From: Molossus alvarezi
Taxonomy: Eukaryota > Chordata > Mammalia > Chiroptera > Molossidae
DNA length: 64,000 nt
Direction: 5' to 3'
Assembly: GCA_037176705.1 (NCBI GenBank)
Contig: JBAWUJ010000080.1
Location: 307,061 to 371,060, forward strand
The notes beneath the pieces were generated by a model that saw nothing but the letters and a program-made list of their open reading frames with translations, was not told where the DNA came from and searched no databases. The position numbers were made by a program, and so were the translations under genes. Positions 48,891 to 61,075 of this stretch are shown here, in pieces (the stretch's first letter is position 1; each line of letters starts with the position of its first letter).

Positions 48891-49640
48891 ACCCCCAACC
48901 TTACAAAGGATGTTGTTGAAACACTAAAAATTCAATCAGTAGCTGTTTTATTCACTTAATCTTTGCCAAAAACAACAAGCCAACATGCGGCCTAGTACAA
49001 ATTTTTGAAAAGAGTGATCACTACTGGTGTCCCACATGTGCCACTTTTGAAACAATGAATCTAAACAAGTCCAAAGTGAATTTGTGAGAAAATGTAACAT
49101 GCATCACCAAAGACTAACTACCTGAATTAATATGTTGGGAATACACTGATATTATCAGTGTGGTGAATGCTGGAGTTTCTTCAATATAATATAATAGCAA
49201 TCACACTGGGAGAAGGTTGGACACTTGATTCCATAGGCAGTGGTAGTCTTACTTTGCATTTTTTTCTCTGTCCTAAAAAAAAGTGTGGTGAAAGACAACT
49301 AGCTTCCAATAAATTCTATATGTTTTTAAAAATCACTAAATTTTACCCAGTGTGGAGGAGATTGAATAACGAATACAGAAATGTACAATAGACTGTGTAA
49401 TATTAGTACAGTTTAGAAATGCATTGATTCAAATAATGTTGTCTAATACTTGTGTTTTCCTTTTGCTATATATCTCAAAAATAATATACATTTTAACCAA
49501 GTATGTGGAATGCTGTTCTCTATGAAAATTATACCATAAAGCAATTAATGAGAGAGTGTGAAGGTTCATGACATAGTAAGTAGTGTTTTCTTTGGTAAAT
49601 AAAGTCTCTGCTAAAATAAAAAGCCTGTTTGAAATCCATT
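48891..49640. repeat. Very old satellite-unit fragments
   Basis: TACTGGTGTCCCACATGTGC followed by an AAACAATGAATCTAAAC stretch (49022-49075) aligns with the unit at phase ~890-950. AATACACTGATATTATCAG... and AATATAATATAATAGCAATC (49139-49205) align with phase ~1,790-1,850. TTCTCTGTCCTAAAAAAAAG follows at the expected place. Intervening phases are deleted. Divergence is about 30% or more, so edges are uncertain. Confidence 0.65.
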
Positions 49641-49644
49641 TATT

Positions 49645-49679
49645 TTTTTATCTTTTATTTTTTAAATTGTGAACATATT

Positions 49680-49710
<31 letters not shown>

Positions 49711-50070
49711 CTTATTTATTTATTTATTTAATTTTTAAATAATTTATTTTTCTTACAGTTGTTTCTCTTTTTCCCCTACTCATTCTTCTCTCTTCATCCC
49801 TTCCTTCCGTGTCCCCAGCTTTGTTGTCCATTTTCATTGTTCATGCATACATGCATATAAGTTCTGTGGTTTATCTCTCCTCCACCACCCCCTCTACTGA
49901 AAATTGTCAGTATGTACCCTACCACCACATCTCTGGGACAACCCCATTCCTCAGACTGTTATGTTCATTATATTCCACAAATAAGTGAGATCATATGATA
50001 CTTGTTTTTTTTGTTTGTTTGTTTGGCTTGTTTGACTTAGGATAATACTTTCCAGGTCCCTCCATTTAGA
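49645..50070 (-). mobile_element. LINE-1 3' end, antisense, with TTTA simple repeat
   Basis: On the plus strand a T-rich run and (TTTA)n are followed by the complement of the L1 3' UTR (TTCATGCATACATGCATATAAG near 49840, ATAAGTGAGATCATATGATAC near 49980). It ends near TCCAGGTCCCTCCATTTAG. It is 5'-truncated, ~420 bp. Confidence 0.85.
49678..49740. repeat. (TTTA)n microsatellite
   Basis: About 15 copies of a TTTA/ATTT tetramer with one C interruption, grown from the L1 poly(A) tail read on the opposite strand. Confidence 0.9.
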
Positions 50071-50089
50071 TACAAAATCATTTAAGACT

Positions 50090-51005
50090 GTTACTATACT
50101 TCAGGTTATTCCCATTGTGCACTTTATTAAATCACTACAATATGAATGTTCTAAAGATAATGCATTGATAAGTTTACATAGGTATTGTTATAAATTAAGT
50201 TTTTGACCAATCATGGAAAATATTTGTGGGGTAAGTTTAATTCTTGACAGTTATACAGAACTGTAGTTGAACTACAGTTTTTGTCTTCTTTCTGTACTAC
50301 AATAAGTGCCATTTTGCGCAAGATGATGAAGAAATATTCTTTACATACCACATTTTTTCTTTAGTAAATTAATTTTCTGACTAGAAATATGTAAAATCAT
50401 CTTGATAATAAATAAATATTAGTATGATTAAATACTTCACCACTGGTTAGAGCAATGTTCAGGTCATGAAAATCATAATACTAATGTGTTCTATATGCAG
50501 TTGCTTAGATGTGTTCCCAAATGCATTGGTCTCATTATAACTATTTATAATACATTTTACTCTCTGTATTGATTCCATAAAGTGTGCATATTTGTTTCTT
50601 ATGTGAAATCTAACAAAAAGCCTTTTTTTTCAGTGAAGATTACTGGAAAATTAGCAATTTTTTAACATAGTCTTTGCCATAAATGGGGTCAAAATCCAGC
50701 CAAATATGAATTAATTGAAAGAATGTTTACTACACGTGTTTCACAAGTGCAACTCATGGAAACAATAAAACTAAACAACTCAAAAGAGAATTTGTTAGAA
50801 CCTTTGATAATGTTCATTGTTATGCATCATCAAAGAGTAAATACCTGAATTAATATGTTAAGAATACACTGGTATGATCACTGTGAGTATTGCTGGTGTT
50901 TTCTTCAAAATAATATAATAACATTTAGTCTGGGAGAATATTGGAAACTTTATTCCATGGGCATTTGGAGTTTTACTCTTCTATTTTTCTCTGTCCTAGA
51001 AGCAG
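50090..51005. repeat. Very old satellite-unit copy, phase ~1,150 to ~1,530 then ~830 to ~1,900
   Basis: GAAATATGTAAAATCATCTTGATA and GGTTAGAGCAATGTTCAGGTCATG (50390-50470) match unit phase ~1,310-1,385. TTTACTCTCTGTATTGATTCC matches phase ~1,465-1,490. A second segment (50690-51005) matches phase ~850-1,900 with internal deletions (AATACACTGGTATGATCAC, AATAATATAATAACATTTAG, CTCTGTCCTAGAAG). The order shows two old partial units. Confidence 0.7.
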
Positions 51006-51619
51006 TGCACCAGGCAAAAAATGATGGCAAGCAGGCCTGAAGGGAGAGTGAGTGCATAAGAGAGTGAGTGAGCATTACAGAGAGTGTGAGTGGAAGTGAG
51101 TGTGAATGAACAACCTCAAGCAGTGCAGAAATGTGGAGCAGAAATTTTCTGTGCTATAGATGGGGAGCAGCCAGCAAGTGTGGCAAGTGGCTCTTTACAG
51201 CACTTCTTCTTGTGTGGCTGGGAGGCCCCACCATTTTGAAAGATCTCTGGTCTTTTCTGGAAGGAGGCAGCAGGAGTGGCTAGGGCCCAGCAATCTGAGC
51301 CCACCAGTGCACCTGGCACCATTGGACCAGTGGACCCTGCTGTGTTAACACATACCAGTGCACAGTAGTGGCACTGACAAGGTGCTTGCTGTGAAAGCCA
51401 CAAATAGCTGGAATCCCAGCCCCATGTCCCACAGTATCAACCAGATCAGAGCCAAGACACACCTCCAGCAACAGAGGTTTAAGAGAAGACTTCCATCTCC
51501 AGGCAGCAGCAGCAAAGATCGGCAGCTGAAACCCATCCCAAAAATCTTCAGCAGAGGCTGAGTAGGAGCTGAGCCCCACCAGGCTGCAGTGTTCCCCAGT
51601 GACCAGCAGCAGGTTCCAG

Positions 51620-51795
51620 GTCTCCAGCAGGGCCTGAATGATAGAGCTGTCCCTGGGACCAGCAGGAAATGACTTTCCACCGGGGCCTGTGTGATACAGC
51701 TCCCTGCAGGACCAACAGGAAGCATGGCTCCAGCAGGGTCTGTGCAATACAGCTGCCTGCAGCACTGGTGAGAAGCAGGAAGCACAGCTGCAGTG
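51620..51795. repeat. Imperfect ~53-bp tandem repeat in L1 5' UTR
   Basis: About three copies built around CCAGCAGGGCCTG, then ATACAGCT.CCTGCAG and AGCAGGAA. It lies in the promoter-side UTR of the old L1. Confidence 0.6.
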
Positions 51796-54023
51796 GGGTA
51801 CATAAATTGCAGCAGCAGCACCTACCAGAAGAGACTAATACCAGCCTTCAGAAGTTGATCCTACAGGACCTATAGCAGGCAAGTGATGAGACATGGTTGC
51901 TGGCTGCTCACTGTCCCAGAACAGTCTGGGAGACATAGAAGCCTTATTTGATAAACACTGACCAGCCTACAGATTCCAAAATTCCTCACTGAATCTAGAA
52001 CTATGAGACAGCTGAAATGGGAAGAGAAAGAAATAAAAACCAAATGAAAGAAAAAGAAGAATCACCAGAAAAAGAACTACATAAAATGGAAGAAAGCAAT
52101 TTGTCAGATAAAACATTCAAAGCAATGATTTCAAGGGTGATCAAACAATTCAGTGAGAACTAAAAGCAACTTAATGAGAATTATACAAAGTTTAGTGGAA
52201 ATTACATCAACTTTAAAACAGACACAGAAGCTATGAATAAATATTAAGAGGAAATAAAGAACGACATAGCTGTTATGAAGAATACATTACAAGGATTGAA
52301 TAGTAGATTAGAAGAAGCCAAAGACCAAATCAGTGGGTTAGAATACAGAGTAGAAAAAAATGCCCAAATATAGCAGCAAATGGGGAAGAAAATTTAGAAA
52401 TAGGAGGAGAATTTAAGGAAGGTTTAGGACACCACAAAGTGTAACAACAGTTGCATCATAAAGTTACAAGAAGAATCAGAAAAAGAAATAAAGAACCTGT
52501 TTGAAGAAATAATGACAGATAAGAAAACATGACCCATATACGTGTTGTTTACAAGAGACTCACTTCACAATAAAAGACTCACACAGGATAAAAGTGAGGA
52601 GATGAAAAAATTATTTCCAGGCAAATGAAAATTCTTAAAAAAGCTGGTATACCAATGCTTATATCTGATATGATAGAGTTCAAAACGAGGGCCATAATAA
52701 AAGACAGAGAAGGTCACTACATAATATTAAAAGGAACAGTACATCAAGAGGATATAACTCTGGTAAACATATATGCACCAAACACAGGAGCAGGAAAATA
52801 TGTGTAAAGATTAAAATTATATCAAACATCTTCTCAGATCACAATGGCATGACTGTAGAAATAAATTTTAAAAAGACACACACAAAAAACATTCAAACAC
52901 CTGGAGGCTAAATAGCATGTTATTAAACAATAAATGAGTTACCAAGGAGATCAAGGATGACATTACAAACTTCCTGGAAACATAAAAATAAACACACAAC
53001 AACAGAAAAACTATGGGACACAGCAAAAGCATACCTGAGAGGGAAGTTTATAGCACTATAGGCCTACCTCAAAAAACAAGAGAAATTTTAATTGACTTTC
53101 TAACACTACAACTCAAAGAACTAAAAATTAAACAAAAATAAAAACCCATAGCAACTAGAAGGACAGAAATAGTGAAGGTCAGAGCAGAAATAAACAACAT
53201 GGAAACAAAGAAACAAACAAAAACAATTAAAAGATCAATAAAAAAGAGAGCTGTTTCTTTGAATAGTTAAACAGAATTGATGGACACTTCGCCAGACTCA
53301 CCAAATATAAAAAAGAGAAGACCCAAATAAACAAAATCAGAAATAAAAAAAATTAACAACTAACCACACAGAAATACAAAAAAAATTAAAATATACTATG
53401 AACAATTATATGCCAAAAAATTGGACAATCTAGGAAAAATGGACAAATTTCTAGAAATACATGGTCTTCCAAAACTAAACTGGGAAGAGGTAGAAAACTG
53501 GAACAGACCAATAACAACTAAGGAAATAGAAGATGTAATCAAGAAACTCCCAGCAAACAAAGGCTGAGGCCCAGATGACTTCACAGGTGAGTTTTACCAA
53601 ACATTTAAAGAAGAACTAACACCCAATTTTTTCAAACTATTCTAAAAAATCCAAGAAAATGGAACACTTTCAAACTCATTCTATAAGACCAACATCATTT
53701 TAATTCCAAACCAAATAAAGACACCAAAAAGAAAGAAAACCACAGGCCAATATCCCTGATGAACACAAATGCCAAAATCCTTAAAATATATATATTAGCA
53801 AATTAAATTTAGCAATACACAAAAAAAGTATTCATCATGACTAAATGGGATATATCCCAGCGATGAAAGGATGTTACGATATCCACAGATCAATAAATGT
53901 GACACACCATATAAACAAAATGAAGGATATAAACCATATGATTATATCGACAGGTGCTGAAAAAGCATTCCACAAAATCCAGCACCCATTTTTTTTATAA
54001 AAATGCTCAACAATGTAAGAATA

Positions 54024-54035
54024 GATGGATCATTT
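54024..54035. repeat. Left target-site duplication of the VES SINE
   Basis: GATGGATCATTT, repeated at 54278-54289. Confidence 0.85.
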
Positions 54036-54277
54036 TTTTTTCCTCACCCGAGGACATTTTTCCATTTTTTGTTTAGATAGAGTGGGGGGCGGGGGGAGAG
54101 GGAGAGAGAGAGAGAAACATTGACATGAAAGGGACACATCGAGTGGCTGCCACCCGCATGACTAACCAGGGCCAGGGACAAATTGCAACCGAGGTACATG
54201 CCCTTGGTGAGAACCAAACCCGGGTCTCTCTGGACCGCAGGCCTATGCTCTAACCACTGAGCCAAACCGGCCAGGGT
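54036..54277 (-). mobile_element. VES-type SINE (bat), antisense
   Basis: On the minus strand it begins ACCCTGGCCGGTTTGGCTCA, then GTGGTTAGAGCATAGGCCTG (the tRNA-derived promoter with A-box and B-box-like parts). It continues with GACCCGGGTTTGGTTCTC, a CT-rich end and an A-rich tail. This is the pattern of the bat VES family. A 12-bp target duplication (54024-54035 and 54278-54289) flanks it. It sits inside an L1 reverse-transcriptase region. Confidence 0.9.
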
Positions 54278-54289
54278 GATGGATCATTT
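54278..54289. repeat. Right target-site duplication of the VES SINE
   Basis: GATGGATCATTT, identical to 54024-54035. Confidence 0.85.
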
Positions 54290-54645
54290 CTTAACATAAT
54301 GAAAGGAAGATATGAAAAATCTACAGCCAACATTATACTCAATGGGCAAAAATTACAAGCATTTTCCTTAACAACAGTAACCAGACAGGGATGCCCGATC
54401 TCACCACTCTTATTTAACATAGTACTGGAAGACTTAGTCACAGCTATTAATATGAAAAAAAAAAAATTTTAAAAATCCAAATTGTAAAGAAAGTGAAACT
54501 GTCATTATTTGCAGATGACATGATATTGTTCATAGATAATCCTAAAGACTCCTTTAAAAATCTACTAGATGTAATAAATAAATTTGGCAAAGTAGCAAGA
54601 TACAAAATTAATGTCAAGAAATTGATAGCAATCTTGTACACCAAC

Positions 54646-54725
54646 TATGTAAGGCCATTAATGAGAGAGCATGAAGGTTCATTACATAGAATGTAGAGTT
54701 TCCTTTGGTAAATAAATATGGAAAG
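54646..54725. repeat. Short segment shared with 49540-49615
   Basis: CCATTAATGAGAGAGCATGAAGGTTCAT and TTTCCTTTGGTAAATAAA closely match 49548-49612. It separates two L1 copies and appears to be a leftover of the pre-insertion sequence next to the old satellite fragments. Confidence 0.6.
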
Positions 54726-55673
54726 AAGCATGTTCAAGAGAATTCCAAAATGGCAGAAGAGTGAATGGAAGCTAGACAGACCCTCTCCCAGCAACAAACT
54801 GGAATTATCACTAAAATATAAACAAATTGTTGGAAACAAGCAACAGAATAGCTGCAGGAGAGGACCCATATAACCAGGGACAGAAAAAAACAAAAACAAA
54901 AACACTGAATTGAGCCTGGTAGGATGTTCAGAGGCATGAGAGGGCAAACTGGGAGCCCACAGACAGCAGCTGTTTTAGCTGTGAGCAGGTACCTCACAAT
55001 TAAAATCCCAAGCTTGTTCCATAGTGCAGAGGGCTGGGAGAGAGCACTAAGTTAGCTACAATAATTCAACTTGGGCTCCGGCAGATGGAATGTGGACGGG
55101 TGTGGGACTATGTGGAGAAAGTCAGGATTTGTAAAACACTGGGAGTTTTTTTTTCTCTGAATCACTGCCTCACAAAACAGTAGATATTTTACTCAAAGAT
55201 CTTCTTCCTAGACTCCTGGGGAGAAGCAAAAGCTCCTCTCTCAAAAATTTAACACCACCCAGCTGGGCCAGAGAAATGCAAATTGAGGTTCATTAACAGC
55301 CAGAATCAGCCCCACTCTCTGGAAATCCTCTTGCCCTGAACACCTGAGGGAGTTGTTTATTCAGTTAAAGGCTACACCCCAATGCTCATGAAGTAACTGA
55401 AACTAATAGCCTCCAGGCAAGTAGCTAGAGAATAACTGAAGGTTTCCTGAGATTGCAAATCTACCCAGAAAAGTGAGACTTGACAGTGATGTTTAACATG
55501 TGTCCTCCCACATTTATCCAAACCCAGATGAGGGAGCCACAAACAGTGAAACACCAACACCCACAGGAAAATATTGGCAGTCTCCAAAACCCACTGAGAT
55601 AGAAAAAATGGTGATACACAAAACAAATTCAAAATGAAAGAACAAACAACTCTACTAAGATGAAATAAACAAA

Positions 55674-55913
55674 ATGCAGTTAAGCAAGTTATCAGAGGAA
55701 GAATTCAGAGCGATGATAATCAGGAAGCTCAACAGCATGAGTAAAGAGCTCAACACCATGAGTAAAGATATAGAAACATTGAAAACCAATCAGTTGGAAA
55801 CAAAAAATGACACAGCAGAAACAAAGAACATATTCGAAGGAATAACAAGCAGAGTAGAAGAAGATGAGGGATGGATCAGTGAATTAAAAGACAAGGTAAA
55901 AAAAATCATTTAA
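55674..55913 (+). pseudogene. LINE-1 ORF1 coiled-coil part, broken
   Basis: About 80 codons with the L1 ORF1p coiled-coil pattern (MSKELNTMSKDIETLKTNQL, then RVEEDEGWISELKDKVKK). The frame stops at 55911-55913. The RNA-binding part continues in other frames to ~56100. Confidence 0.8.
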
Positions 55914-57391
55914 TCTGAAAACCAAAAAGAAAAACACAATTAAAAAACAGGAAGACAGCTTAAGAGAACTGTGAGATAACTGGAAATATATCAACATTTG
56001 CATCATAAAGATTCCAAAAGAAAATAATGAACAAGTCTTAGAGAACATGTTTGAAGAAATAGTGACAGAAAACTTTTCTAACTGGGTGAAGAAAAAAGGC
56101 ATTCAAGTTCAAGAAGCAGAGAAAGCCCCAGGTTAAAAAAAAAAAATCTGGCCCAAAGCAAAACACATAATAATTAAAATGCCAAAAATTAAAGACAAAA
56201 AGAGAATCTTACAGGCAGCATGACATAAGCAACAAGTTACCTACAAAGGAACCCCCATAAGGTTATCTGTTGACTTCTCCATAGAAACACTAGAGGCCAG
56301 AAGAAAATGGCATGTAGTAAGTAAGGTCATGAAAAACAAGTATCTGAATCCAAGACCACTCTATTCAGCAAGGCTTTCATTGATTTAAAAAGGTGAAATA
56401 AAGAGCTTCCTAGACGAAAAAAAAAAAAAAAAAAGACTAAGGGCTTATACTAGCACCAAACCAGAACTACAGGAAATGTTTAAAAAACTGCAGGAATTAG
56501 AAAAAATGGGAATAAAAATATAACCACAATAAACAAAAATGGCAATAAATAAGTACATATCAATAATCACCTTAAATATAAATTGACTGAACACCCCAAT
56601 TAAAAGACACAGAGTAGCTGATTGGATAAAAATGCATGGCTCATATATATACATGTCACCACAACACAGAATTTATGGGATGTAGCAAAAGCTGTCTGGA
56701 GGGGGAATTTCATAGCACTACAGACCTACCTCAAAAAGCAAAAAGAAAAAATGTAATTGATTATCTAACCTTACAACTTAAGGAAATGGAAAGCAAACAA
56801 CAACAACAAAAACCCAGAGCAAGTAGTAGAAATCAAATAGTAAAGATCAGAGCAGAAATAAATGACATAGAGACCAAAAAATAAAACAAACAAACAAACA
56901 ACAACAACAACAAAAATTCAAAAGATCAAAGAAACAAAGAGCTGGTTCTTTAAAAAGATTAACAAGATTGATGGGCACTTAGCTAGACTCACCAAGAAAC
57001 AAAGAGAGAGGACCCAAATAAACACAATCACAAATGAGAGAAGAGAAGTAACAACTGACACCACAGAAATACATAGAATTGTTAACAAATACTATAAACA
57101 ATTCATGGCAACAAATTGGAAAATCAAAGTAAAATGGACAAATTTCTAGACACACATAGCTTCCCAAAACTGAACCAGCAAGAGATAGAAAACTTGAACA
57201 AAACAAAACAAAAAAAAATTCAAAAAAATTTGCGACTCCCCCAGCAAACAAAAACCTGGGCGCAGATGGCTTCATGGGAAAGTTTTACCAATTCTCCTCA
57301 AATTATTTCAAAAAATTCAAGAAAGAAGACTTCCAAACTTGTTTTATGAGGCCAGCATAATCCTAATTCCAAAACTAGATAAAGACACTAC

Positions 57392-58105
57392 AAAGATTAC
57401 AGTGGCTTTGTAGTATAACCTGAAATCTGGTAATGTGATCCCTTCAACTGTGTTCTTTTTCAAGATTGCTGTGGCTATTTGAAGTCTTTTTTGGTACCAT
57501 AGGAACTTTTCAAATATTTGTTCTAGTTCTGTAAAGTATGTTGTTGGTATTTTAATGGGGATTGCATTGAATTGCTTTGGGTAGTATGGACATTTTAATG
57601 ATGTTCATTTTTCCAATCCATAAACAAGGTATATGCTTCCACTTTTTTATAACTTCCTCTTGATCGCTGCGGCTAAGATTTCCAGTACTATGTTAAATAA
57701 GAGTGGTGAAAATGGGCATCCTTGCCTTGTTCCTGTTCTTTTAAAAAAATGCTTTTAATTCTTGCACATTGAGTATGATGTTGGCTTAGGTCTTTCATAT
57801 ATGGCCTTTATTATGTTGAGATATGATCCTTCTATTCCCAGATTGCTGAGCATTTTTTATCAGAAATGGGTGCTAGATTTTGTTGAATGCTTTTTCAGCA
57901 TCTATTGATATGATAATATGATTTTTAACTTCATTTTGTTTATGTCATGTATAAAATTTAATTATTGGCGAATATTGTACCAGGTTTGCATCCCCAAGAT
58001 GAATCCCACTTGGTCATGGTGAACAATTTATTGATGTATTGCTAGATCTAATTTGCTAGTATTTTGTTCAGGATTTTGGCATCTATGTTCAACACAATAC
58101 CAGAT
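57392..58105 (-). other. Inverted ORF2 segment inside the L1
   Basis: Read on the minus strand it runs from [14 protein letters not shown] sequence (~58095) through the RT region to the stretch encoding DFRLYYKAT (~57400). The ~30 bases at 57396-57430 and 58104-58135 are inverted copies of each other (CAGTGGCTTTGTAGTATAAC versus its complement). A small scrambled filler (TGATCGCTGCGG, near 57661) marks a deletion within it. Confidence 0.75.
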
Positions 58106-59275
58106 TTCAGGTTATACCACAAAGCCACTGTCATCAAAAAAGACTGGTACTGGCACATGAACAGACATATAGACCAGCAAAACAGAACAGAGAACCCAGA
58201 AATGGACCCAAGGCAATATGCTCAATTGATATTTGACAAAGGTGGCGAGAGCATACAGTGGAGTAAAGACAGCCTCTTTAATAAATAGTGTTGAAAAAAT
58301 TGGACAGCTACATGCAAATAAATGAAATTAGACCATCAATACACACTATAAACAAGAATAAACTTAAAATGGATAAAAGACTTAAATGTGACTCATGAAT
58401 CTATAAAAATTCTATAAGAATGTAGGCAACAAAATTTCAGACATTATGTGCAGCAGAATTTTTACTGATACATCACCTAAGGCAACAGAAACAAAAAAGA
58501 AAATAAACACATGAGACTACATCAAACTCAAATGCTTCTGCACAGTAAAAGATACAATCATCAAAATGGAAAGGAAATCCACTGTATGGGAGAGCATAAT
58601 TGCCATTGATATATAAGATAAGGGGTTAATTTCTAATATATATAGAGTGCTCACACAACTCAACAAAAGGAAGACAAAGAACCCAATTAAAGAATGAACA
58701 GAGGAACTAAATAGACACCTCTCTAAACAGGACATACAAATGGCTAAGAGACATATGAAGAAATGCTCAACATCATTAATCATCAGAGAGATGCAAATTA
58801 AAACAACAACGAGGTGTCACTTCACACCTGTCAGAATGGCCGCCATCAACAAATCATCAAACAACAAGTGTTGGCGAGGGTGTGGAGAAAAGGGGATTCT
58901 AGTACACTGCTGGTGGGAATGTACACTGGTGCAGCCACTATAAAAAAACAACATGGTGTTACCTCAGAAAGTTAAAAATTGAACTTCCATTTGACCCAGT
59001 GATCCATTTTAGGAATATACCCTAAGAAGCCTGAAACACCAATTAGAAAAATATGTGTACCCCCATGTTCATAGCAGCACTATTTGTAATAGCTAAGATC
59101 TGGAAACAGCCCAAGTGTCCGTCAGTGGATGAATGGATAAAAAAGTTTTGGTACACAATGGAGTACTATGCAGCTGTAAGAAATATAGATCTTTTATCTT
59201 TTGAGACAACATGGAGGGACGTGGAAAGTATTATCCTAAGTGAAACAAGCCAAGCAGAGAAAGACAAATAGCACA
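58105..59275 (+). pseudogene. LINE-1 ORF2 C-terminal part, broken
   Basis: Sense ORF2 with [20 protein letters not shown] (58183-58245), the Cys-rich segment [15 protein letters not shown] (58740-58943) and the C terminus EYYAAVRNIDLLSF (59053-59271). Stops lie between the parts, so it is non-functional. Confidence 0.85.
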
Positions 59276-59754
59276 TGATCTCACTTATTTGTGAAATATA
59301 ATGAACATAACAATCTAAGGAGAGGGGTAGTCTCAGAGATCTGGAAGTGGGGTATAGATTGACAATCTCCAAAAGAGGGGGTGGGGGGAGAGATAAACTA
59401 CAGAACTTATATGCATGTATGTATGAACAATGGACATGAGCAACAAAGCTGGAGATATTGTGGGGAGAAAGAGGGAGGGGGAAATCAGAGGGTAAAATAG
59501 AAGAAACATCTGCAACAAAAATAAATTAATTTATTACATTAAAAAAATAAAACACTACCATCTGAGGAAAATGGCGGCAGAGTGAATGGAAGGTACACAG
59601 ACCATTTCCCAGGACCTAACTGGAATTACAATGAAAATAAAGACAAATAGTCAGGAAAAGGCAACCAAAAAGCAGCTTGGAGGACCACATAACCAGGAAC
59701 ACTGACTCAATCCTGGTAGGCTTGCAAATAACTGAAAGGGGCCAGGAGCCCAAG

Positions 59755-60050
59755 GTCCGCAGTGGCCTGGGCTGGGAGCTGCACCCTCAGCTGGGACCAG
59801 TGGCCTCAGCAGAGACCTGCTGCCTCAGCTGGGAGCTGCAGCATTAACTGGGACCTGTGGCCTCGGCTGAGACCTGCGACCTCGGCTGGGACCTGCAGCA
59901 ACCTTGGCTGGGATCTGTGGCCTCAGCTGTGGCCTGTGATCTTGGCTGGAAAATGTGCCCTCAGCTAGGTGCTACACCTTCAGCTGGGAGCTGGCATAGC
60001 CTCAGCCTGGAGCGATGGCCTTAGCTGGGAGCTGTGCCCTTGGATTAAAG
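59755..60050. repeat. GCTGGGACCTG minisatellite in L1 5' UTR
   Basis: About a dozen imperfect copies of a ~21-24-bp module (CCTCAGCTGGGAGCTGCAG and variants). It looks like expanded UTR sequence of this L1 copy; the corresponding region at 54,960-55,090 is not expanded. Confidence 0.75.
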
Positions 60051-60526
60051 TCCTAAGGTGCTCCACAGCACAGAGCTGGGATAGAGCTAAATTAGCAGCA
60101 GCCACTCACCTTGGGCTCCAGCAGAGGGAGGGCAGACTGGACTGGAACTGTGTGGGGACACTCGGAATTGGGAGGGCTTTCCGAGATTTTCCTGAGTTGC
60201 AGCCACTCAGGACTATGGTCATGTTACTCCTTTCCAGGGCCATGAGGAGAGGCAGCAAACACTCCCTCAGAAATTCAACTCCATTGGGTGACCATTGAAA
60301 TGCTAATTGAGGCCCATTAACAACTATCCTCTGCCCCACCCTCAGGAAATCCTCTTACACTGAGCACCTGAGGGAGTTTTTCAGTCAACTCAGAAACCAA
60401 GGTTCTTCAGGTGACCACTACTAATAGCCTCCAGGCAAAAAAGCTAGAGGATAACTACCATTCCCTGGGCTAGGAACTCTAACCAGAAAAGTAAGATTTG
60501 ACAGTGGTGTTTAAAGTGGGTCCTCC

Positions 60527-61075
60527 GTGCCTCATCCAAACCCAGGAGAGGGAGCCACAAAAGGCAGAACACCAACACCCACAGGAAAAATTTGGCAAGC
60601 TCCAAATTCCACTGTGATAGCCAAAATGGTGAAAAACAGAAACAAAAGCCAAATGAAAGAACAAGAGACCTCTACCAAAGATGAGATAAATGAGGTGCAG
60701 TTAAGCAAGTTAACAGAACTAAAATTCAGAGCCATAATCTTGAGGAAGCTCAACAACATGTGTAAAAACATAAGCACCAAGAGTAAAGACTTAGAAATGT
60801 TGAAAATCAACCAGTTGGAAATGAAAATCCACCCAGAAGAAATGAGGAATTACATATCAGCAATTAAAAACACATTGGAAAGTCTAAATAGCAGAGTAGA
60901 GGAAGCTGAGGACTGGATCAGTGAATTAGAAGATAGAGTTAAAAAAAAAAAAAACCAATCAGAAAACCATAAAAAAAAAAAAAAGATTAAAAAACAGGAA
61001 AACAGCTTAAGAGAACTGTGGAACAACTGGAAATGTAATAACATTCGCATCATAGGAGTCCCCGAAGAAGAATAA
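60527..61075 (+). pseudogene. LINE-1 ORF1, truncated
   Basis: A 182-codon open stretch. The likely ORF1 start is an internal Met (MVKNRNKSQMKEQ, ~60626). A coiled-coil follows (residues ~60-150 of the stretch, RVEEAEDWISELEDRVKKK), then the start of the RNA-recognition domain (NIRIIGVPEEE), where a TAA at 61073 ends it. Full L1 ORF1p is about twice this length, so it is truncated. Two A-runs (60942-60954 and 60970-60984) are likely slip sites. Confidence 0.8.

Larger units (their letters stand above)
52010..54600 (+). pseudogene. LINE-1 ORF1/ORF2 remains in the old L1
   Basis: Recognisable pieces include the endonuclease segment at 52625-52807 (FKTRAIIKDREGHYIILKG, VNIYAPN), the RT entry (RPISLMNTNAKIL-like, near 53740) and the RT core (54493-54650, FADDMILF then DSFKNLLDVINKFGKVA). 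Stops between the pieces rule out function. Confidence 0.8.
51030..54645 (+). mobile_element. Old LINE-1, sense, 5' UTR to reverse transcriptase, 3' end missing
   Basis: It starts near a GAGTGAGT-rich stretch (51040-51115), then a GC-richer 5' UTR (51120-51990). ORF1 traces follow (52010-52530, MKEKEESPEKELHK-like, with stops), then the ORF2 endonuclease (52537-53000), linker and reverse transcriptase (53700-54600). The RT box ADDMILF lies at 54514-54534. Frames are broken many times. A VES SINE interrupts the RT at 54036-54277. The element ends abruptly at ~54645 without a 3' UTR. The 5' UTR differs from those of the two L1 copies further right, so it is another subfamily. Confidence 0.85.
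54730..59545 (+). mobile_element. Near full-length LINE-1 with an inverted reverse-transcriptase segment
   Basis: It starts with L1 5' UTR (AAAATGGCAGAAGAGTGAATG at 54749). ORF1 traces follow at 55674-56100 and ORF2 at 56650-57390. From ~57392 to ~58105 the sequence is the reverse complement of ORF2 RT sequence. From ~58105 it is again sense ORF2 (58180-59270), then 3' UTR and A-rich tail (59281-59545). The two outer parts are in element order. Many stops and frameshifts are present. Confidence 0.85.

Noticed and set aside
51116..51821. Minus-strand ORFs of 95-161 codons (for example 51280-51765)
   Set aside because: They lie in the GC-richer, repeated 5' UTR of an L1 and are low-complexity Cys/Trp/Ser-rich translations of that repeat.
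53990..54120. GA-rich stretch near 54,080-54,115 as an independent microsatellite
   Set aside because: It is the CT-rich end of the VES SINE read on the opposite strand.
59762..60298. ORFs of 68 and 109 codons with GTCSNLGWDLWPQLWP-like repeats
   Set aside because: Translation of the L1 5' UTR minisatellite. No protein family is recognised.
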